DNA of 64,000 nucleotides, from the NCBI RefSeq assembly GCF_009223885.1, contig NZ_CP045144.1, forward strand, positions 868,001-932,000. The letters are read 5' to 3'. Made by a program: the position numbers and the translations under genes. Source of the DNA: Ancylobacter sp. TS-1. Its GTDB lineage: Bacteria; Pseudomonadota; Alphaproteobacteria; Rhizobiales; Xanthobacteraceae. The notes below the pieces were generated by a model. The model had not been told where the DNA came from, made no database searches, and saw only the letters and a program-made list of their open reading frames with translations. Each line of letters begins with the position of its first letter. The first letter of the stretch is position 1. Shown here piece after piece: positions 8,201 through 16,855 of this stretch.

Positions 8201-8890
8201 TCAGTCCGGCCAGTCGCCGTCGACCGCGTGCGCGGCCTTCAGCTCGGCGTGCTGGCGACGGGTCAGGGAGATGAGCGAGCCGGGCGCATAGGGCCGACCA
8301 TCGAGGTGCACGACACTGGTCACATCGAAGGAGTAGCGCTGCTCTTCCTTGAGGTGCAGCGCAGTTCCGGGAGGCACCACGGGAAGCGCGTCATCCAGCA
8401 GGTACGCTGCGAGACGAAGGCGCTGCCCCTCGGAGAGGCCTGCCACGAAGACGGCGGGATCGAATTCAGCGACCAGTTCCTGCTCGCCACCGTCCCCCGG
8501 CATCGTGACGGGCGTCTTCTCGACGCCATCGCCCGCATCGGTACGGAGGTCGGCATCGGGGGCGGCGCCAGCCGGCGCGCCGCTCCCCGTCGCCTCGCCG
8601 GTTTCCGGCGCCGGCGCCGCTTGGCCAAGGGCCGCGCTGTCCGACGCCGGGGCGCCCTCGATGGGCTCCGGCTCTGCCTTTTCCCCCGAGCTCTGCTCCG
8701 GCTGCTGGGGGGCAGGAATGACGTGCGGGGGCGCGGACTGAGTCCCGGACGGCGCCTGCAACGCGCCGTCACCGCTACCGGCGCTGGGGGCCTCGCGAGC
8801 CGTACCAGGCGCCCCCTCCGGGGAATTCGTCTCCGGGGCATTCGTGGGGGCGACCGCGGCCGCCCCGGCCTTCTTGGTGCGGGGCGCCAT
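8201..8890 (-). CDS. Phage protein with low-complexity Ala/Pro/Glu-rich N-terminus
   Basis: A 229-residue protein that starts two bases after the capsid stop. Residues 1-140 are a low-complexity Ala, Pro, Gly, Glu stretch; residues 140-229 look folded (AVFVAGLSEGQRLRLAAYLLDD, then a beta-rich EEQRYSFDVTSVVHLDGRPYAPGSLISLT). Position after the major capsid in Mu-like phages is usually held by gp35-like proteins, but I see no firm similarity. The C-terminal domain could be a virion or neck component. Confidence 0.65.
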   Translation of the reverse strand: MAPRTKKAGAAAVAPTNAPETNSPEGAPGTAREAPSAGSGDGALQAPSGTQSAPPHVIPAPQQPEQSSGEKAEPEPIEGAPASDSAALGQAAPAPETGEATGSGAPAGAAPDADLRTDAGDGVEKTPVTMPGDGGEQELVAEFDPAVFVAGLSEGQRLRLAAYLLDDALPVVPPGTALHLKEEQRYSFDVTSVVHLDGRPYAPGSLISLTRRQHAELKAAHAVDGDWPD

Positions 8891-8892
8891 CT

Positions 8893-9852
8893 TCAGGCCA
8901 CCGCGTTCTGCACGAAGTAGCCGACATCCTTGGCCACGACGAGTTCCTTGATCCGCTCGCCGGAGCGGATGCGGTAGCCGCCTTCGAGGCCGATATCGGG
9001 ATCCTCGATGCGGCCGGCGATCTTGGTGCCGAGCTGGGCGGTCAGGCCGAAGGTGACGCCCTCCTGCGTGGTCGCCGCCGGATTGATGTAGAGCGCCGCG
9101 ATGTGCTTGCCCCAGCACCGGGCGAGCACGGCGTCCTGACCCTTCTTCGCCGTGTTGACGTAGCTCTCGCCGATGAGCAGCTTCCTGATCTCGAAAAGCT
9201 CGGCGAACTCGGCGCGGGTGATAAGGCCCTTGTCGGTCAGGTTGCCGCGGATGGCGTTGACCAGCACGGGATGGCGCCGCAGCACCGACCAGACCGCCTT
9301 GCCCATCACGAGCGTGTTCGGCCGGAAGACCAGAGTGCCTTCCAGGGCCGCCTCGATGACGGCGATCGGATCGGAGTTCGCGAAGTCGGAGAACTGCGAC
9401 GTGCCGGCGAGCACCGTGCGGCGGGTGGCGGCATAGGTCGCCGAATTGAAGACCAGGCTGGAAACCCGCACCTCGCGGGCGAGCTGCACCGCTCCCGTCA
9501 GCGAGGCGGCGGCGCGGGCCTCCGGATCGTAGAGGGAGCGCCCGGCTTCACGCGCCCGACGCGCCGCCTCGATGTCCGAGTTGACGACGGGCGCGTCCAG
9601 GCCGTGGTCCTCGACGGACGCGGTCCGTTCGAGGCCGGAGACTTCGAGCTCGTTGACCTTGCCACGCCGGCCGACCAGCGTCTCGGGGAAGGAGAAGCCG
9701 TCCGCGAGCGGGTACTCCGTCCAGGCGAACTCCTCCTGGCCGACATCGGCGCGGGGCAGCACCTCGTCGGCGATCAGGGTATCGGCGGGATTGGTGTAGC
9801 CGATCGCGATGGCGGTAAGGGCCGGATCGACGACGAAGGGGCGCTTGGCCAT
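8893..9852 (-). CDS. Major capsid protein (Mu gpT-type, HK97 fold expected)
   Basis: The 319-residue protein follows protease and decoration genes and resembles major capsid proteins of Mu-like alphaproteobacterial phages: an N-terminal arm (PALTAIAIGYTNPADTLIADEVLPRADVG), an E-loop-like stretch and a long central helix-rich domain, ending with EGGYRIRSGERIKELVV. It builds the icosahedral head. The ATG at 9852 has GAGG nine bases upstream. No prohead cleavage site is obvious near the N-terminus. Confidence 0.9.
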   Translation of the reverse strand: MAKRPFVVDPALTAIAIGYTNPADTLIADEVLPRADVGQEEFAWTEYPLADGFSFPETLVGRRGKVNELEVSGLERTASVEDHGLDAPVVNSDIEAARRAREAGRSLYDPEARAAASLTGAVQLAREVRVSSLVFNSATYAATRRTVLAGTSQFSDFANSDPIAVIEAALEGTLVFRPNTLVMGKAVWSVLRRHPVLVNAIRGNLTDKGLITRAEFAELFEIRKLLIGESYVNTAKKGQDAVLARCWGKHIAALYINPAATTQEGVTFGLTAQLGTKIAGRIEDPDIGLEGGYRIRSGERIKELVVAKDVGYFVQNAVA

Positions 9853-9904
9853 GGTGTTCCTCGGTGATGTTCGCCGGCGTCGCGGCGGATGGGGTCAGGC
9901 GCCG

Positions 9905-10291
9905 TCAGGCCGCGGGATTGGCGAGATAGCCGGGGGCGACGCGGATCGGGATGATGTCGTCGAGGGCACCGGGCGCGAGCGCGTAGCCGATGATCCGCTT
10001 GTTGGCGCCGGCCCCGGCGACCGCCACGATGGCCTTGCCGTTCGCGTCGGCCGTCAGCGGGTCGTTGAAGCCGACATTGCCGCCCAGGCGCACCTCGGCC
10101 GGACCCTGCAGGGTGATGTCGACGGCCTTGCCGGCCACGCCGCCGAGACTGTCGGTGACGCCGAGCAGCGAATCCGTGGCGGCCGCGGCGGTGCTCACGG
10201 TGGTGCCGGTGGCGGGAACCGCCGCCTTGGCGATGAGATAGGGGGCGATGTCGGCGGTGGCGACGTAGGACTTGATGAAGGGGCGGCTCAC
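9905..10291 (-). CDS. DUF2190-type capsid decoration/cement protein
   Basis: The 128-residue Ala/Gly/Val-rich beta protein (YVATADIAPYLIAKAA, then GAGANKRIIGYALAPGALDDIIPIRVAPG) fits DUF2190, whose members are head decoration or cement proteins encoded beside the capsid. The start is GTG and overlaps the protease stop as GTGA, suggesting coupled translation from the protease/scaffold gene. Confidence 0.78.
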   Translation of the reverse strand: MSRPFIKSYVATADIAPYLIAKAAVPATGTTVSTAAAATDSLLGVTDSLGGVAGKAVDITLQGPAEVRLGGNVGFNDPLTADANGKAIVAVAGAGANKRIIGYALAPGALDDIIPIRVAPGYLANPAA

Positions 10292-10815
10292 TTCTTCGTC
10301 TCCTTGTGCTTGCCGTCGCGCACCGCGACGACGGCGTCGGCGTGCGAGATCGTGATGCCGGCCTCGGCCTGCCTCCGAACGAACTGCGCGGCGAGGCCGG
10401 AGAGCTTGGCGGGATCGGTCAGGTCCTCGTCGCCGGCCGGCAGGTTCTGATTGTCGAGGGCGCTGGCCTGGAGGCCCTTCGGCGTGACAGCGAGCAGCGC
10501 CTTCACCTGGTTGAGCCCCTCGGCCGTGGCGCAGAGCGCGGCGTACTGCTCGCGCTGGGCGGGCACGATCTTCTTTTCGGTGAGCGCGCCTTCGAGCAGC
10601 GCATCCACTTCCGCCTTGCGGGCATCGGCCGCGAGGGTGGCGAGCTTGGCCTCCGCCGCATCCCGCGCCGCAGTTGCGGCGGAAAGATTGGCAATGGCCT
10701 GATCGTGCACTGCCTTGGCGACCGTCTCGGCCCGCAGCGTCGTGAGGGCGGACAGGCAGGCGGCTTCATCGGCGGTCTCGGTGAGGCCGAGCGCCACCGC
10801 GATTTTCTTCAGCAT
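10288..10815 (-). CDS. Nested scaffold protein (Mu gpZ-type internal start)
   Basis: Within the protease gene an in-frame ATG at 10815 (MLKKIAVALGL) has AGAGGA eight bases upstream, a better ribosome-binding site than most in the operon. The resulting 175-residue protein is the coiled-coil half of the protease, as with the in-frame scaffold gene Z of Mu. It would assemble with capsid subunits and be removed by the protease. Confidence 0.65.
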   Translation of the reverse strand: MLKKIAVALGLTETADEAACLSALTTLRAETVAKAVHDQAIANLSAATAARDAAEAKLATLAADARKAEVDALLEGALTEKKIVPAQREQYAALCATAEGLNQVKALLAVTPKGLQASALDNQNLPAGDEDLTDPAKLSGLAAQFVRRQAEAGITISHADAVVAVRDGKHKETKK

Positions 10816-11316
10816 GGGCTGATCCTCTTGGGGTGAACCGCCGGCCGAAGCGACGGCGGGCATGGCAAGGGCGGGAGCGGGCACGAGCGCGACCGAATGC
10901 AGCCACGTCGCGTTGCCCGCGTCGTCGTGGCTGAAGGTCGGGCTGACGTAGCGATGCGTGCGGGCGGCGAGAGTTGCCTTGCCGGCGTCGAGCCAGTCGA
11001 CGCGCGCGAACAGCCCGTCCGGCCGCGCCTGAAGCTCGGCCACCCAGCCGACCACGGTGCCGGCCTCGCCGAACATGGCCTTGCGCTGGACGCTGTGGTC
11101 GAGATCCACCGGCACCGAGATGCCCTCTGCGGCGAAGCGGACGGCGAGCGCGGCCGGGTCGAAGGCGTAGGAACGCCCGTCGCGCGTGGTGACGCGGCCC
11201 GTGGGCGTGACCTTGATCCAGGCGGGAGGGACGCCACCAGCATCGAGCGCGGCGAACTCGCCGGCGATGACGCCGGTGGCGAAGGGCTGGGAGGAGGGCG
11301 TGGGGCGGTGCGACAT
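10288..11316 (-). CDS. Phage head maturation protease with C-terminal scaffold (Mu gpI-type)
   Basis: A 342-residue protein. Residues 1-165 form a Mu I-type serine protease domain: IKVTPTGRVTTRDGRSYAFD, then VPVDLDHSVQ near residue 75 with the conserved DLDH, and HRYVSPTFSHDD near residue 118 carrying the expected catalytic Ser region. The C-terminal half is Ala/Lys/Glu-rich coiled coil, typical of scaffold. The protease trims scaffold and capsid during head maturation. The ATG at 11316 is 34 bases after a palindrome at 11351-11370. An internal start gives a separate scaffold product. Confidence 0.88.
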   Translation of the reverse strand: MSHRPTPSSQPFATGVIAGEFAALDAGGVPPAWIKVTPTGRVTTRDGRSYAFDPAALAVRFAAEGISVPVDLDHSVQRKAMFGEAGTVVGWVAELQARPDGLFARVDWLDAGKATLAARTHRYVSPTFSHDDAGNATWLHSVALVPAPALAMPAVASAGGSPQEDQPMLKKIAVALGLTETADEAACLSALTTLRAETVAKAVHDQAIANLSAATAARDAAEAKLATLAADARKAEVDALLEGALTEKKIVPAQREQYAALCATAEGLNQVKALLAVTPKGLQASALDNQNLPAGDEDLTDPAKLSGLAAQFVRRQAEAGITISHADAVVAVRDGKHKETKK

Positions 11317-11350
11317 GGAGGGCACGCTAGGCCCGCCCCGAAACGCAAAA

Positions 11351-11370
11351 GGGGTGACAGCTGTCACCCC
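11351..11370. promoter_or_regulatory. 20-bp perfect palindrome upstream of protease gene (copy 1)
   Basis: The sequence has 8-bp arms GGGGTGAC/GTCACCCC around AGCT and lies 34 bases before the protease ATG. An extra A:T pair extends it here to 22 bp. On the minus strand it is followed by TTTTGCGTTT, so it could fold as a terminator or attenuator hairpin. The identical 20 bases recur at 19583-19602 beside the Mor-type gene, which favours a protein-binding operator for late control. Both readings remain open. Confidence 0.6.
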
Positions 11371-11495
11371 TGTCGTGCCGCGTTTGCGCCCCGGATCGCT
11401 CGCGCTGCGCCTATGCGCACGACCCTATCCGATCAGGGCCGTTTTTGAAGGTGTTTTGAAAGCCGTGGGCGGGAACCGTCCTGTCTCGGGCGGTA

Positions 11496-11522
11496 GGCGA
11501 TTGCAAGGGTAGCGCAATCGCC
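11496..11522. repeat. Inverted repeat with 9-bp arms in the F-protease gap
   Basis: Arms GGCGATTGC and GCAATCGCC enclose a 9-base loop. On the minus strand no U-tract follows, so a simple intrinsic terminator is unlikely; an operator or processing hairpin is possible. Confidence 0.45.
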
Positions 11523-11673
11523 GCCATGGGCGATTTATGGCGATCACCTCTCCGGTCTACGCAGGGCTATTGAACACCAAGTCGCGTCGGCTTAGATTCA
11601 CGATGCGGGGAAATCGACGTCCGGCCTGGGTACGCCTTGGCGAGGAGGATGTGACGGCCTCCCCCCGCGCCTC

Positions 11674-13041
11674 TCACCTCAAACGCTGGCATCGCGCCAA
11701 CTGCTTTCGCGCATAGCTCCCGTCTCGCCCTCCGCGTGCCTGGAACATCGTGCTCACCTCCAGCACACCGCCGGGGCCGGGGCGCAGGACCGTGAACCAC
11801 AGCCTCCCGTCGACGATGGCCAACGCGATGGTTGCCCCATCCTCAGGGCGGCGCCAGATGTCGTTCCCGTCCAGCGCAATCTGTACGATCCGCCACATCG
11901 CGGCGGGCAGGTGGTGGGTCATATTGTGGGCGATGGCGCGATCGTCGATGACGACGGTGTGCCGCGCGGCACCAATATCCCGCACCAGGCCCGGATTGAG
12001 TATGGCGATCGGTTGGGTTGCAAAAGCCCATGGCTCGATGCTGTCGATCAGCTCGGGCGGTCGACTGGCGGCCCTAAGCGCCGTCTCTACCGCCTTACGT
12101 CGCGCGCCCCGCGCCTTCGCCTGAACGACATGAGAAAGAAAGCCGTCGCCGGCGATGATCTTCTGAACGCGGATCGCCGCGAGCTCGGCCGGCGTGTCGT
12201 CGAGCTGCTCCTGAAGGATGCGCCCGAGCGTGCGCGAGCGGCCGATGCCGGGATTGGTGTGCCAGCCGGGGTCGATTCCCTCGGGCACACGGGAGCGAAC
12301 GCCAGTGCGCTTGTTGATGAAAACCCTGACGCGCTCCTCGGGCGGCGTGTCGCGATAGATGACGTCGCCGTCCTCGCCGGGCGTGCGGCCGAGCAGCCGT
12401 TCCGCCTGGGCGGTCGAGATCTGCCGCACCGCGCATTTGCAGCCCCATCCGTTGGGCGGAAAATGGACCCGCCAGAACGGATGGTCGACCGGCAGGATAA
12501 TGCCGGCGTAGCGTAGATGCTCGGGGCGAGGGTCGCCGGCCGTCGTGCGGACATAGAGGATGTAGGGCAGCGCCCGCTTGGTCCGCTGGATGCGGTCCCA
12601 CTGGCCGGCGGCGCGCGCGGCGCGCACATTCGACCAGAAGGTGGTGCGCAGCCGCTTCGGCTGGGTGAAGTCCACCGTCTTCACCTTCGCGCCATCCGGA
12701 TCGAGGACGCGGCGCGGCCCCCACCAGCCGAGTGGCGTCAGCCGGCGCTGCAACTCCTCCCGGAACGTGTCGAAGCCGGTACCATTCGCCAGCGCCTGGT
12801 CGATGGCGGCCCGGAATTCGGCAAGGATGCGCTCCTCCAGCACGCCGGCGACCGTGAAGGCGTGGGCATGCTCCTCCCCCCACACGTCGAGCCACGAGAA
12901 GTGGGGCGCCAGATCCCGCTCACGGAAATAGTCCAGCACCTCGGGCGGCGTGGGAAAGCCGCGCTCGACGCGGCCGCCGGCGGCGAGCGAGATGAGCCCG
13001 GCGAGGAAATCGAGCCGCGACAGCGCCTCAGTCGCGGACAT
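11674..13041 (-). CDS. Head morphogenesis protein (Mu gpF / SPP1 gp7 family) with C-terminal nuclease-like domain
   Basis: The 455-residue protein has the Mu F-like domain at residues about 35-245, including the diagnostic HFPPNGWGCKCAVR at 193-206 with its GCKC motif. F proteins are minor head components needed for assembly and possibly injected. The C-terminal 115 residues (about 340-455) are an extension with the pattern TVVIDDRAIAHNMTHH, a helical stretch, then IALAIVDGRLWFTVLRPG and VSTMFQA. This resembles phage Barnase-EndoU-colicin E5-RelE-like (PBECR) nuclease domains that occur fused to F-type proteins. That assignment is inference from pattern. The ATG at 13041 overlaps the portal gene by 14 bases. 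Confidence 0.85.
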   Translation of the reverse strand: MSATEALSRLDFLAGLISLAAGGRVERGFPTPPEVLDYFRERDLAPHFSWLDVWGEEHAHAFTVAGVLEERILAEFRAAIDQALANGTGFDTFREELQRRLTPLGWWGPRRVLDPDGAKVKTVDFTQPKRLRTTFWSNVRAARAAGQWDRIQRTKRALPYILYVRTTAGDPRPEHLRYAGIILPVDHPFWRVHFPPNGWGCKCAVRQISTAQAERLLGRTPGEDGDVIYRDTPPEERVRVFINKRTGVRSRVPEGIDPGWHTNPGIGRSRTLGRILQEQLDDTPAELAAIRVQKIIAGDGFLSHVVQAKARGARRKAVETALRAASRPPELIDSIEPWAFATQPIAILNPGLVRDIGAARHTVVIDDRAIAHNMTHHLPAAMWRIVQIALDGNDIWRRPEDGATIALAIVDGRLWFTVLRPGPGGVLEVSTMFQARGGRDGSYARKQLARCQRLR

Positions 13042-14668
13042 CGCCGAGCCCGCGCGCCTTGGCCATGGCAATGGCCAGTTTCATCGCGAGCTTGCCGGCA
13101 TCGATGGCGCCGGCGATCTGCGGCAGCATGGCCTCCAGCTCGGCAAAGCTGCTCGCCTTCTCTACCGCCTGCCGCAGAGGCGCGAGCAGCGGATCGGCAT
13201 CCTCCTGCCAGTCGGCCAGCGCCTCGGCCACGAAGTCATCGAGCTCGTCCTCGGTGTCGAGCTCGCCGGGGTCGGCCGCGAGGGACGCGGTTTGCGGCGG
13301 GCGGCAGGAGGAACAGCGGCACCCGCCATGATGCACGGCGAGCTCGGCCGGCTTGCCCGGCTTTTGCGCCGCCGGTGGTTGCCCTTCCTCATCGACCTTT
13401 CCCGCCTGCGGGTCGGGCGGCGCCGAGGCGGCCGCCAGCGGCGCCAGCAGTTCCTCGTCGGCCTCGGGTTCGGAGATGCCGATGCGCTCGCGCATGGTGC
13501 GCTGGCCGACTTTCAGCCCGAGCGGCACCAGCCGCGCGACGGCTTCCGTCAGCTCCTTGACGTCCTCCGGCTCGGCGACCGGAAGCGTCACCTTCGGGTA
13601 CACGTCCTGTGCCCCGTAGTTCAGCGAGATGTACCAGGGGATCAGGTCACGGTTGAGCGTCGAGGCGAGCTGGCGGCAATCGGCCTGGGTGATGTCCAGG
13701 CGCACCTTATCGTGGATCTTGGCCTGCGCCTGCGAGGAGCCGTCGTCGGCCGTCATGGTCTGGCCCACAACCAATTTTGAAACCTGCTTGTCGAGATAGT
13801 CGAGCAGCCCGCCGAACACGGCTTCGCCCTTCGAGCCCTGCGCCTCGATGAACTCGATTTCCATGCCGGCCGGGATGATCGCCGCGGCGTCGTTGGCGAT
13901 GGAGGCCACCGCGCGCAGCAACGCCTTCTTGTCGGTCGCCGAGGCGCCGGCATGGTACCGACCGACCCGCAGGGGGATGCCGTAGATCTCGGCGAAGGCC
14001 GCCCAATCCTTCAGGGCGAAGGATTGCAGGATGAAGGCCCATGTGGCCGCCCGCGCGAAGCCGCGGCGCAGGGGAATGCCGGTCTTGGACCGGGGCATGT
14101 GCACAATGAAGGTCGGCTTGTCGATCGGCACGCCGTCGAGGTTGCCGTCGACGGCGAGGCGCAGCTCGGTGAGCGACAGCCGGTCGAACTGGAAATAGCG
14201 CGGGTCCCGCCATTTGAAGGCCACAGGCCGCAGCCGCTTGCGCTCATATTCCCACACCGGCTCGACCACGGAATAACCCTTCGCGATACCGTCCGTCAGA
14301 GCGCCTATGGCATCGAGGAGGTTCGGATCGTCGAGCAGCTCGTGCACGGCGTCGACGATGCGCTTGGGCGTTCCCTTCGGCGATTCCACCGCCGGCGCCA
14401 CGCCCTCGATGGCGAGGCGGCGGGTCTGCACCTGGCTGGCATAGTGCAGGTAGCGCTCCTCCATCTCCTCCGCGAGGGTGAGATAGTCGCGCGCATTGCC
14501 GAAGCTGGCCTGTTTCAGGATGTGCGCCAGCCGCTCCGGTGTCAGGCCGGAGGCCACGCCGTCCATGTGCGTGGCGCGCACGCCCATGATCGTGGGCACC
14601 GCCACTTCCTCGGAGAGCTGTTTCGAGGAGATCGGCTGGCCGGTGTAGGGGTGGACAAGACCTACCAT
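13028..14668 (-). CDS. Portal protein (DUF935, Mu gp29-like)
   Basis: A 546-residue protein between large terminase and F, the place of the Mu portal. DUF935 features are visible: LTPERLAHILKQASFGNARDYLTLAEEME near residues 42-70, GYSVVEPVWE near 130 and LPYLS-type helices ending in a Glu-rich tail. It forms the ring through which DNA enters and leaves the head. An unusual Cys-rich insert (GGCRCSSCRPP, near residue 445) lies in the C-terminal tail. It overlaps the terminase stop by seven bases. Confidence 0.9.
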   Translation of the reverse strand: MVGLVHPYTGQPISSKQLSEEVAVPTIMGVRATHMDGVASGLTPERLAHILKQASFGNARDYLTLAEEMEERYLHYASQVQTRRLAIEGVAPAVESPKGTPKRIVDAVHELLDDPNLLDAIGALTDGIAKGYSVVEPVWEYERKRLRPVAFKWRDPRYFQFDRLSLTELRLAVDGNLDGVPIDKPTFIVHMPRSKTGIPLRRGFARAATWAFILQSFALKDWAAFAEIYGIPLRVGRYHAGASATDKKALLRAVASIANDAAAIIPAGMEIEFIEAQGSKGEAVFGGLLDYLDKQVSKLVVGQTMTADDGSSQAQAKIHDKVRLDITQADCRQLASTLNRDLIPWYISLNYGAQDVYPKVTLPVAEPEDVKELTEAVARLVPLGLKVGQRTMRERIGISEPEADEELLAPLAAASAPPDPQAGKVDEEGQPPAAQKPGKPAELAVHHGGCRCSSCRPPQTASLAADPGELDTEDELDDFVAEALADWQEDADPLLAPLRQAVEKASSFAELEAMLPQIAGAIDAGKLAMKLAIAMAKARGLGDVRD

Positions 14669-16248
14669 AGCGCGCGGCCTCCGCTGTCCTCGGCAAAGAT
14701 GCTGTCCGACCCGCCATCGAGGGCGGAGACGGGGGTGTAATCGTAGGTGGTGGCCTCTGCCCGGCTAGCAGCGTGGGCCAACAGCAGCGCGACGAAGCTG
14801 TCGCCGTGCCGCTTCTTGCCGTCTGCGCCCGTCGTGCGGATCGGCGGAATGGTCGGCACGCCGGCGCGCATGATCGGCAGCTGCAGATCCTTCTTGGTGT
14901 CGAGATCCATCGGAACGGCGATGGCATCGTCCTCGAAGGCCGCGCGCAGGGCCGGGACGTTTTCGACGTACCAGGTGGCCGAGAGCTTGACCCGTTCGGC
15001 CCGCAGCACGCCGTAGCGGACTGCGAAATTCTCGGAGAGCTGGGCACCTATGCCGATGGCGTCGAGCTTCGCCGCGCCGAACCGGGGCAGCCGGTCGCAG
15101 ATGTACATGCCGATCTGCCACTGCTGTTCGAACGGGATGTTCCGCAGCTCGACGACGAAGGGCGTGCGGCGCTTCATGTTGCGCAGGGTCTGGAGCGGCC
15201 AGTACACGGTGAGATCAGAGACGCGCCCGAAGTCCCCGCCGAAGGCTGTCGGCAGATGCGGGTCCATCTCCTCAAGGAGCGGCCGAAGATGCGTCTCGCA
15301 CCAATGGTCGATTTCGGCGCGACGCACCTCCTCGGCCAGCAGCAGGAAGGCGGAATCCTTTTCCAGGCGGAGAATGGGGACGTCGCGCTCCATGCGCGCT
15401 TCGATCAGCGCGCCGTTGAGCACGGCGCCGCCGCCCTGCGACGGTATGCAGAAGAATTCCTCGTCGGCCGCGTCGCCGGCGTTCGCGATCAGCTTCTGCC
15501 GCCAGCGCGCCTCGCCGGCGGCGGTCCATTCGTCGCCACCCTTTGCGCAGATGCGGCGATACAGGCCGTCCATCAGGGCGTCGTCGAGCGAGATGGTGAG
15601 CACCTTGTAAGGTTTGCGCCCCGCCTTCGCGTCCTCGATCATTCGATTGAAGGTATTGGCCTCGCCGAAATGGGTCGAGATGATGAGGATTTTGCCGCCC
15701 CACATGAGGAAGGGGACGGCCGCGTCCACGACCTCCTGGAGGCTGTCATGGAAGGCCGCCTCGTCGAGGATGAGATATCCCTGCCGGCCACGCAGCGAGC
15801 GGGGCTTGGACGACAGGGCGACAACCTCAAGGCCGGAGCCGAAGGCGACACGGAACGCCTGAATGGGCGTGCCGTCATCGTCGAACAGGAAGGGCTGGAC
15901 ACCAACCTCGGCCAACGCCTCGCCGAAGCTCTCTGCCCACATCGCGCAGGTGTCGATGAACTCACGCGCCATGTCGAGGTTGTAGCCCATGTAAAGGACG
16001 TCCATGCCGCCGGCGGCGCGCGATGCTGAAGCCGTGAGCACGGCGTCGGCTGCGGCCGCCCAGGTCAGGCCGGTGCGGCGGGACTTTTCGCAGATGACGA
16101 CCTCATGCGTGGCCGTGGTCTGCAACAGTCGCGACTGGTACCGCAGCAGGACGTCGTCGGCCTCGTGCGGGTCGGCGTTGGCGCGTAGCTCGGCCCAACG
16201 CTGCTCGGAGATGCCGCGGCCTGAGGCGCCGTTCTCGTCGACGAACAT
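14662..16248 (-). CDS. Large terminase subunit (Mu gp28-like)
   Basis: The 528-residue protein has an ATPase half with a Walker A-like CEKSRRTGLTW at residues 53-63 and a Walker B GYLILDEAAFH at 157-167. A nuclease half follows, with GGDFGRVSDLTV near 348 supplying the first acidic residue of the RNase H-like site. It cuts and packages DNA, working with the DUF3486 small subunit directly upstream. The start overlaps that gene's stop by one base (TGATG). Confidence 0.92.
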   Translation of the reverse strand: MFVDENGASGRGISEQRWAELRANADPHEADDVLLRYQSRLLQTTATHEVVICEKSRRTGLTWAAAADAVLTASASRAAGGMDVLYMGYNLDMAREFIDTCAMWAESFGEALAEVGVQPFLFDDDGTPIQAFRVAFGSGLEVVALSSKPRSLRGRQGYLILDEAAFHDSLQEVVDAAVPFLMWGGKILIISTHFGEANTFNRMIEDAKAGRKPYKVLTISLDDALMDGLYRRICAKGGDEWTAAGEARWRQKLIANAGDAADEEFFCIPSQGGGAVLNGALIEARMERDVPILRLEKDSAFLLLAEEVRRAEIDHWCETHLRPLLEEMDPHLPTAFGGDFGRVSDLTVYWPLQTLRNMKRRTPFVVELRNIPFEQQWQIGMYICDRLPRFGAAKLDAIGIGAQLSENFAVRYGVLRAERVKLSATWYVENVPALRAAFEDDAIAVPMDLDTKKDLQLPIMRAGVPTIPPIRTTGADGKKRHGDSFVALLLAHAASRAEATTYDYTPVSALDGGSDSIFAEDSGGRALW

Positions 16249-16853
16249 CAGCCTCGGTCCCGGATCTGCGCACCGATTGCCGCTTTCAGCGCGGCGATCT
16301 GCTCGGCCGAGCCGCCCTGGGCTTTCGCCACGGTCTCCACCGCCTTCTCGGCGGTGGCCTGCACCTCGGCCGTGATCTTCTTGCGCTGGTCGGTGCTGAT
16401 CTTCTTCGCTTCCTCGGCGTGCTTCAGGGCGCGCGAGGTGAACATCAGCATCTCGGCCGTCTCTCCATCGGCCTTGAGCTCGCCGGCATTGGTGAGCATC
16501 TCCGAGATCAGCGTCTTGATGGTCTCGGAGACGAGGAGCGTAAGGCTGTCGTCGGCGGCTGCGTCGATCTTGGGCGCGAGCACGGCTGCGATCTCGCGTG
16601 TCTCCTGCAAGCGGCGGCCGAGGGCCGCGAGCTTCATGGCGACACGATTGAGCGACGAGCGGGACGCCTGGGGAATATCGGCGAAGACACCCTCTGCCAT
16701 CGCCGCAGCCCGAAGGCGCGCATTCGTCTCGTCGAGGATTTCCAGCTGGGTGAGCTTGCTCTCCTTCAGCTGGTCGAATGCCCACACCCGCACCGGGTCT
16801 GCCCATTCGGGCAAGGTGTCCCAGAAGGACAGCCGGCCGCGCCCCTTCACCAT
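16248..16853 (-). CDS. Small terminase subunit (DUF3486, Mu gp27-like)
   Basis: The 201-residue all-helical protein starts MVKGRGRLSFWDTLPEWADPVRVW, close to the DUF3486 pattern RGRKSSIDLLPEE. It contains SRSSLNRVAMKLAALGRRL near residue 65 and a long C-terminal coiled coil. DUF3486 proteins recognise phage ends for packaging. Gene order with gp28- and gp29-like genes supports this. Confidence 0.86.
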   Translation of the reverse strand: MVKGRGRLSFWDTLPEWADPVRVWAFDQLKESKLTQLEILDETNARLRAAAMAEGVFADIPQASRSSLNRVAMKLAALGRRLQETREIAAVLAPKIDAAADDSLTLLVSETIKTLISEMLTNAGELKADGETAEMLMFTSRALKHAEEAKKISTDQRKKITAEVQATAEKAVETVAKAQGGSAEQIAALKAAIGAQIRDRG

Positions 16854-16855
16854 GG

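Larger units (their letters stand above)
11317..11673. other. Long gap between head gene F and protease: palindrome, stem-loop, no gene
   Basis: No convincing coding frame was found in these 357 bases, which is unusual inside a packed late operon. They hold a perfect 20-bp palindrome (11351-11370), an inverted repeat with 9-bp arms GGCGATTGC/GCAATCGCC (11496-11504 and 11514-11522) and A/T-richer stretches around 11440 and 11530-11600 that could carry a promoter. The gap probably separates two late transcription units. Confidence 0.6.
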
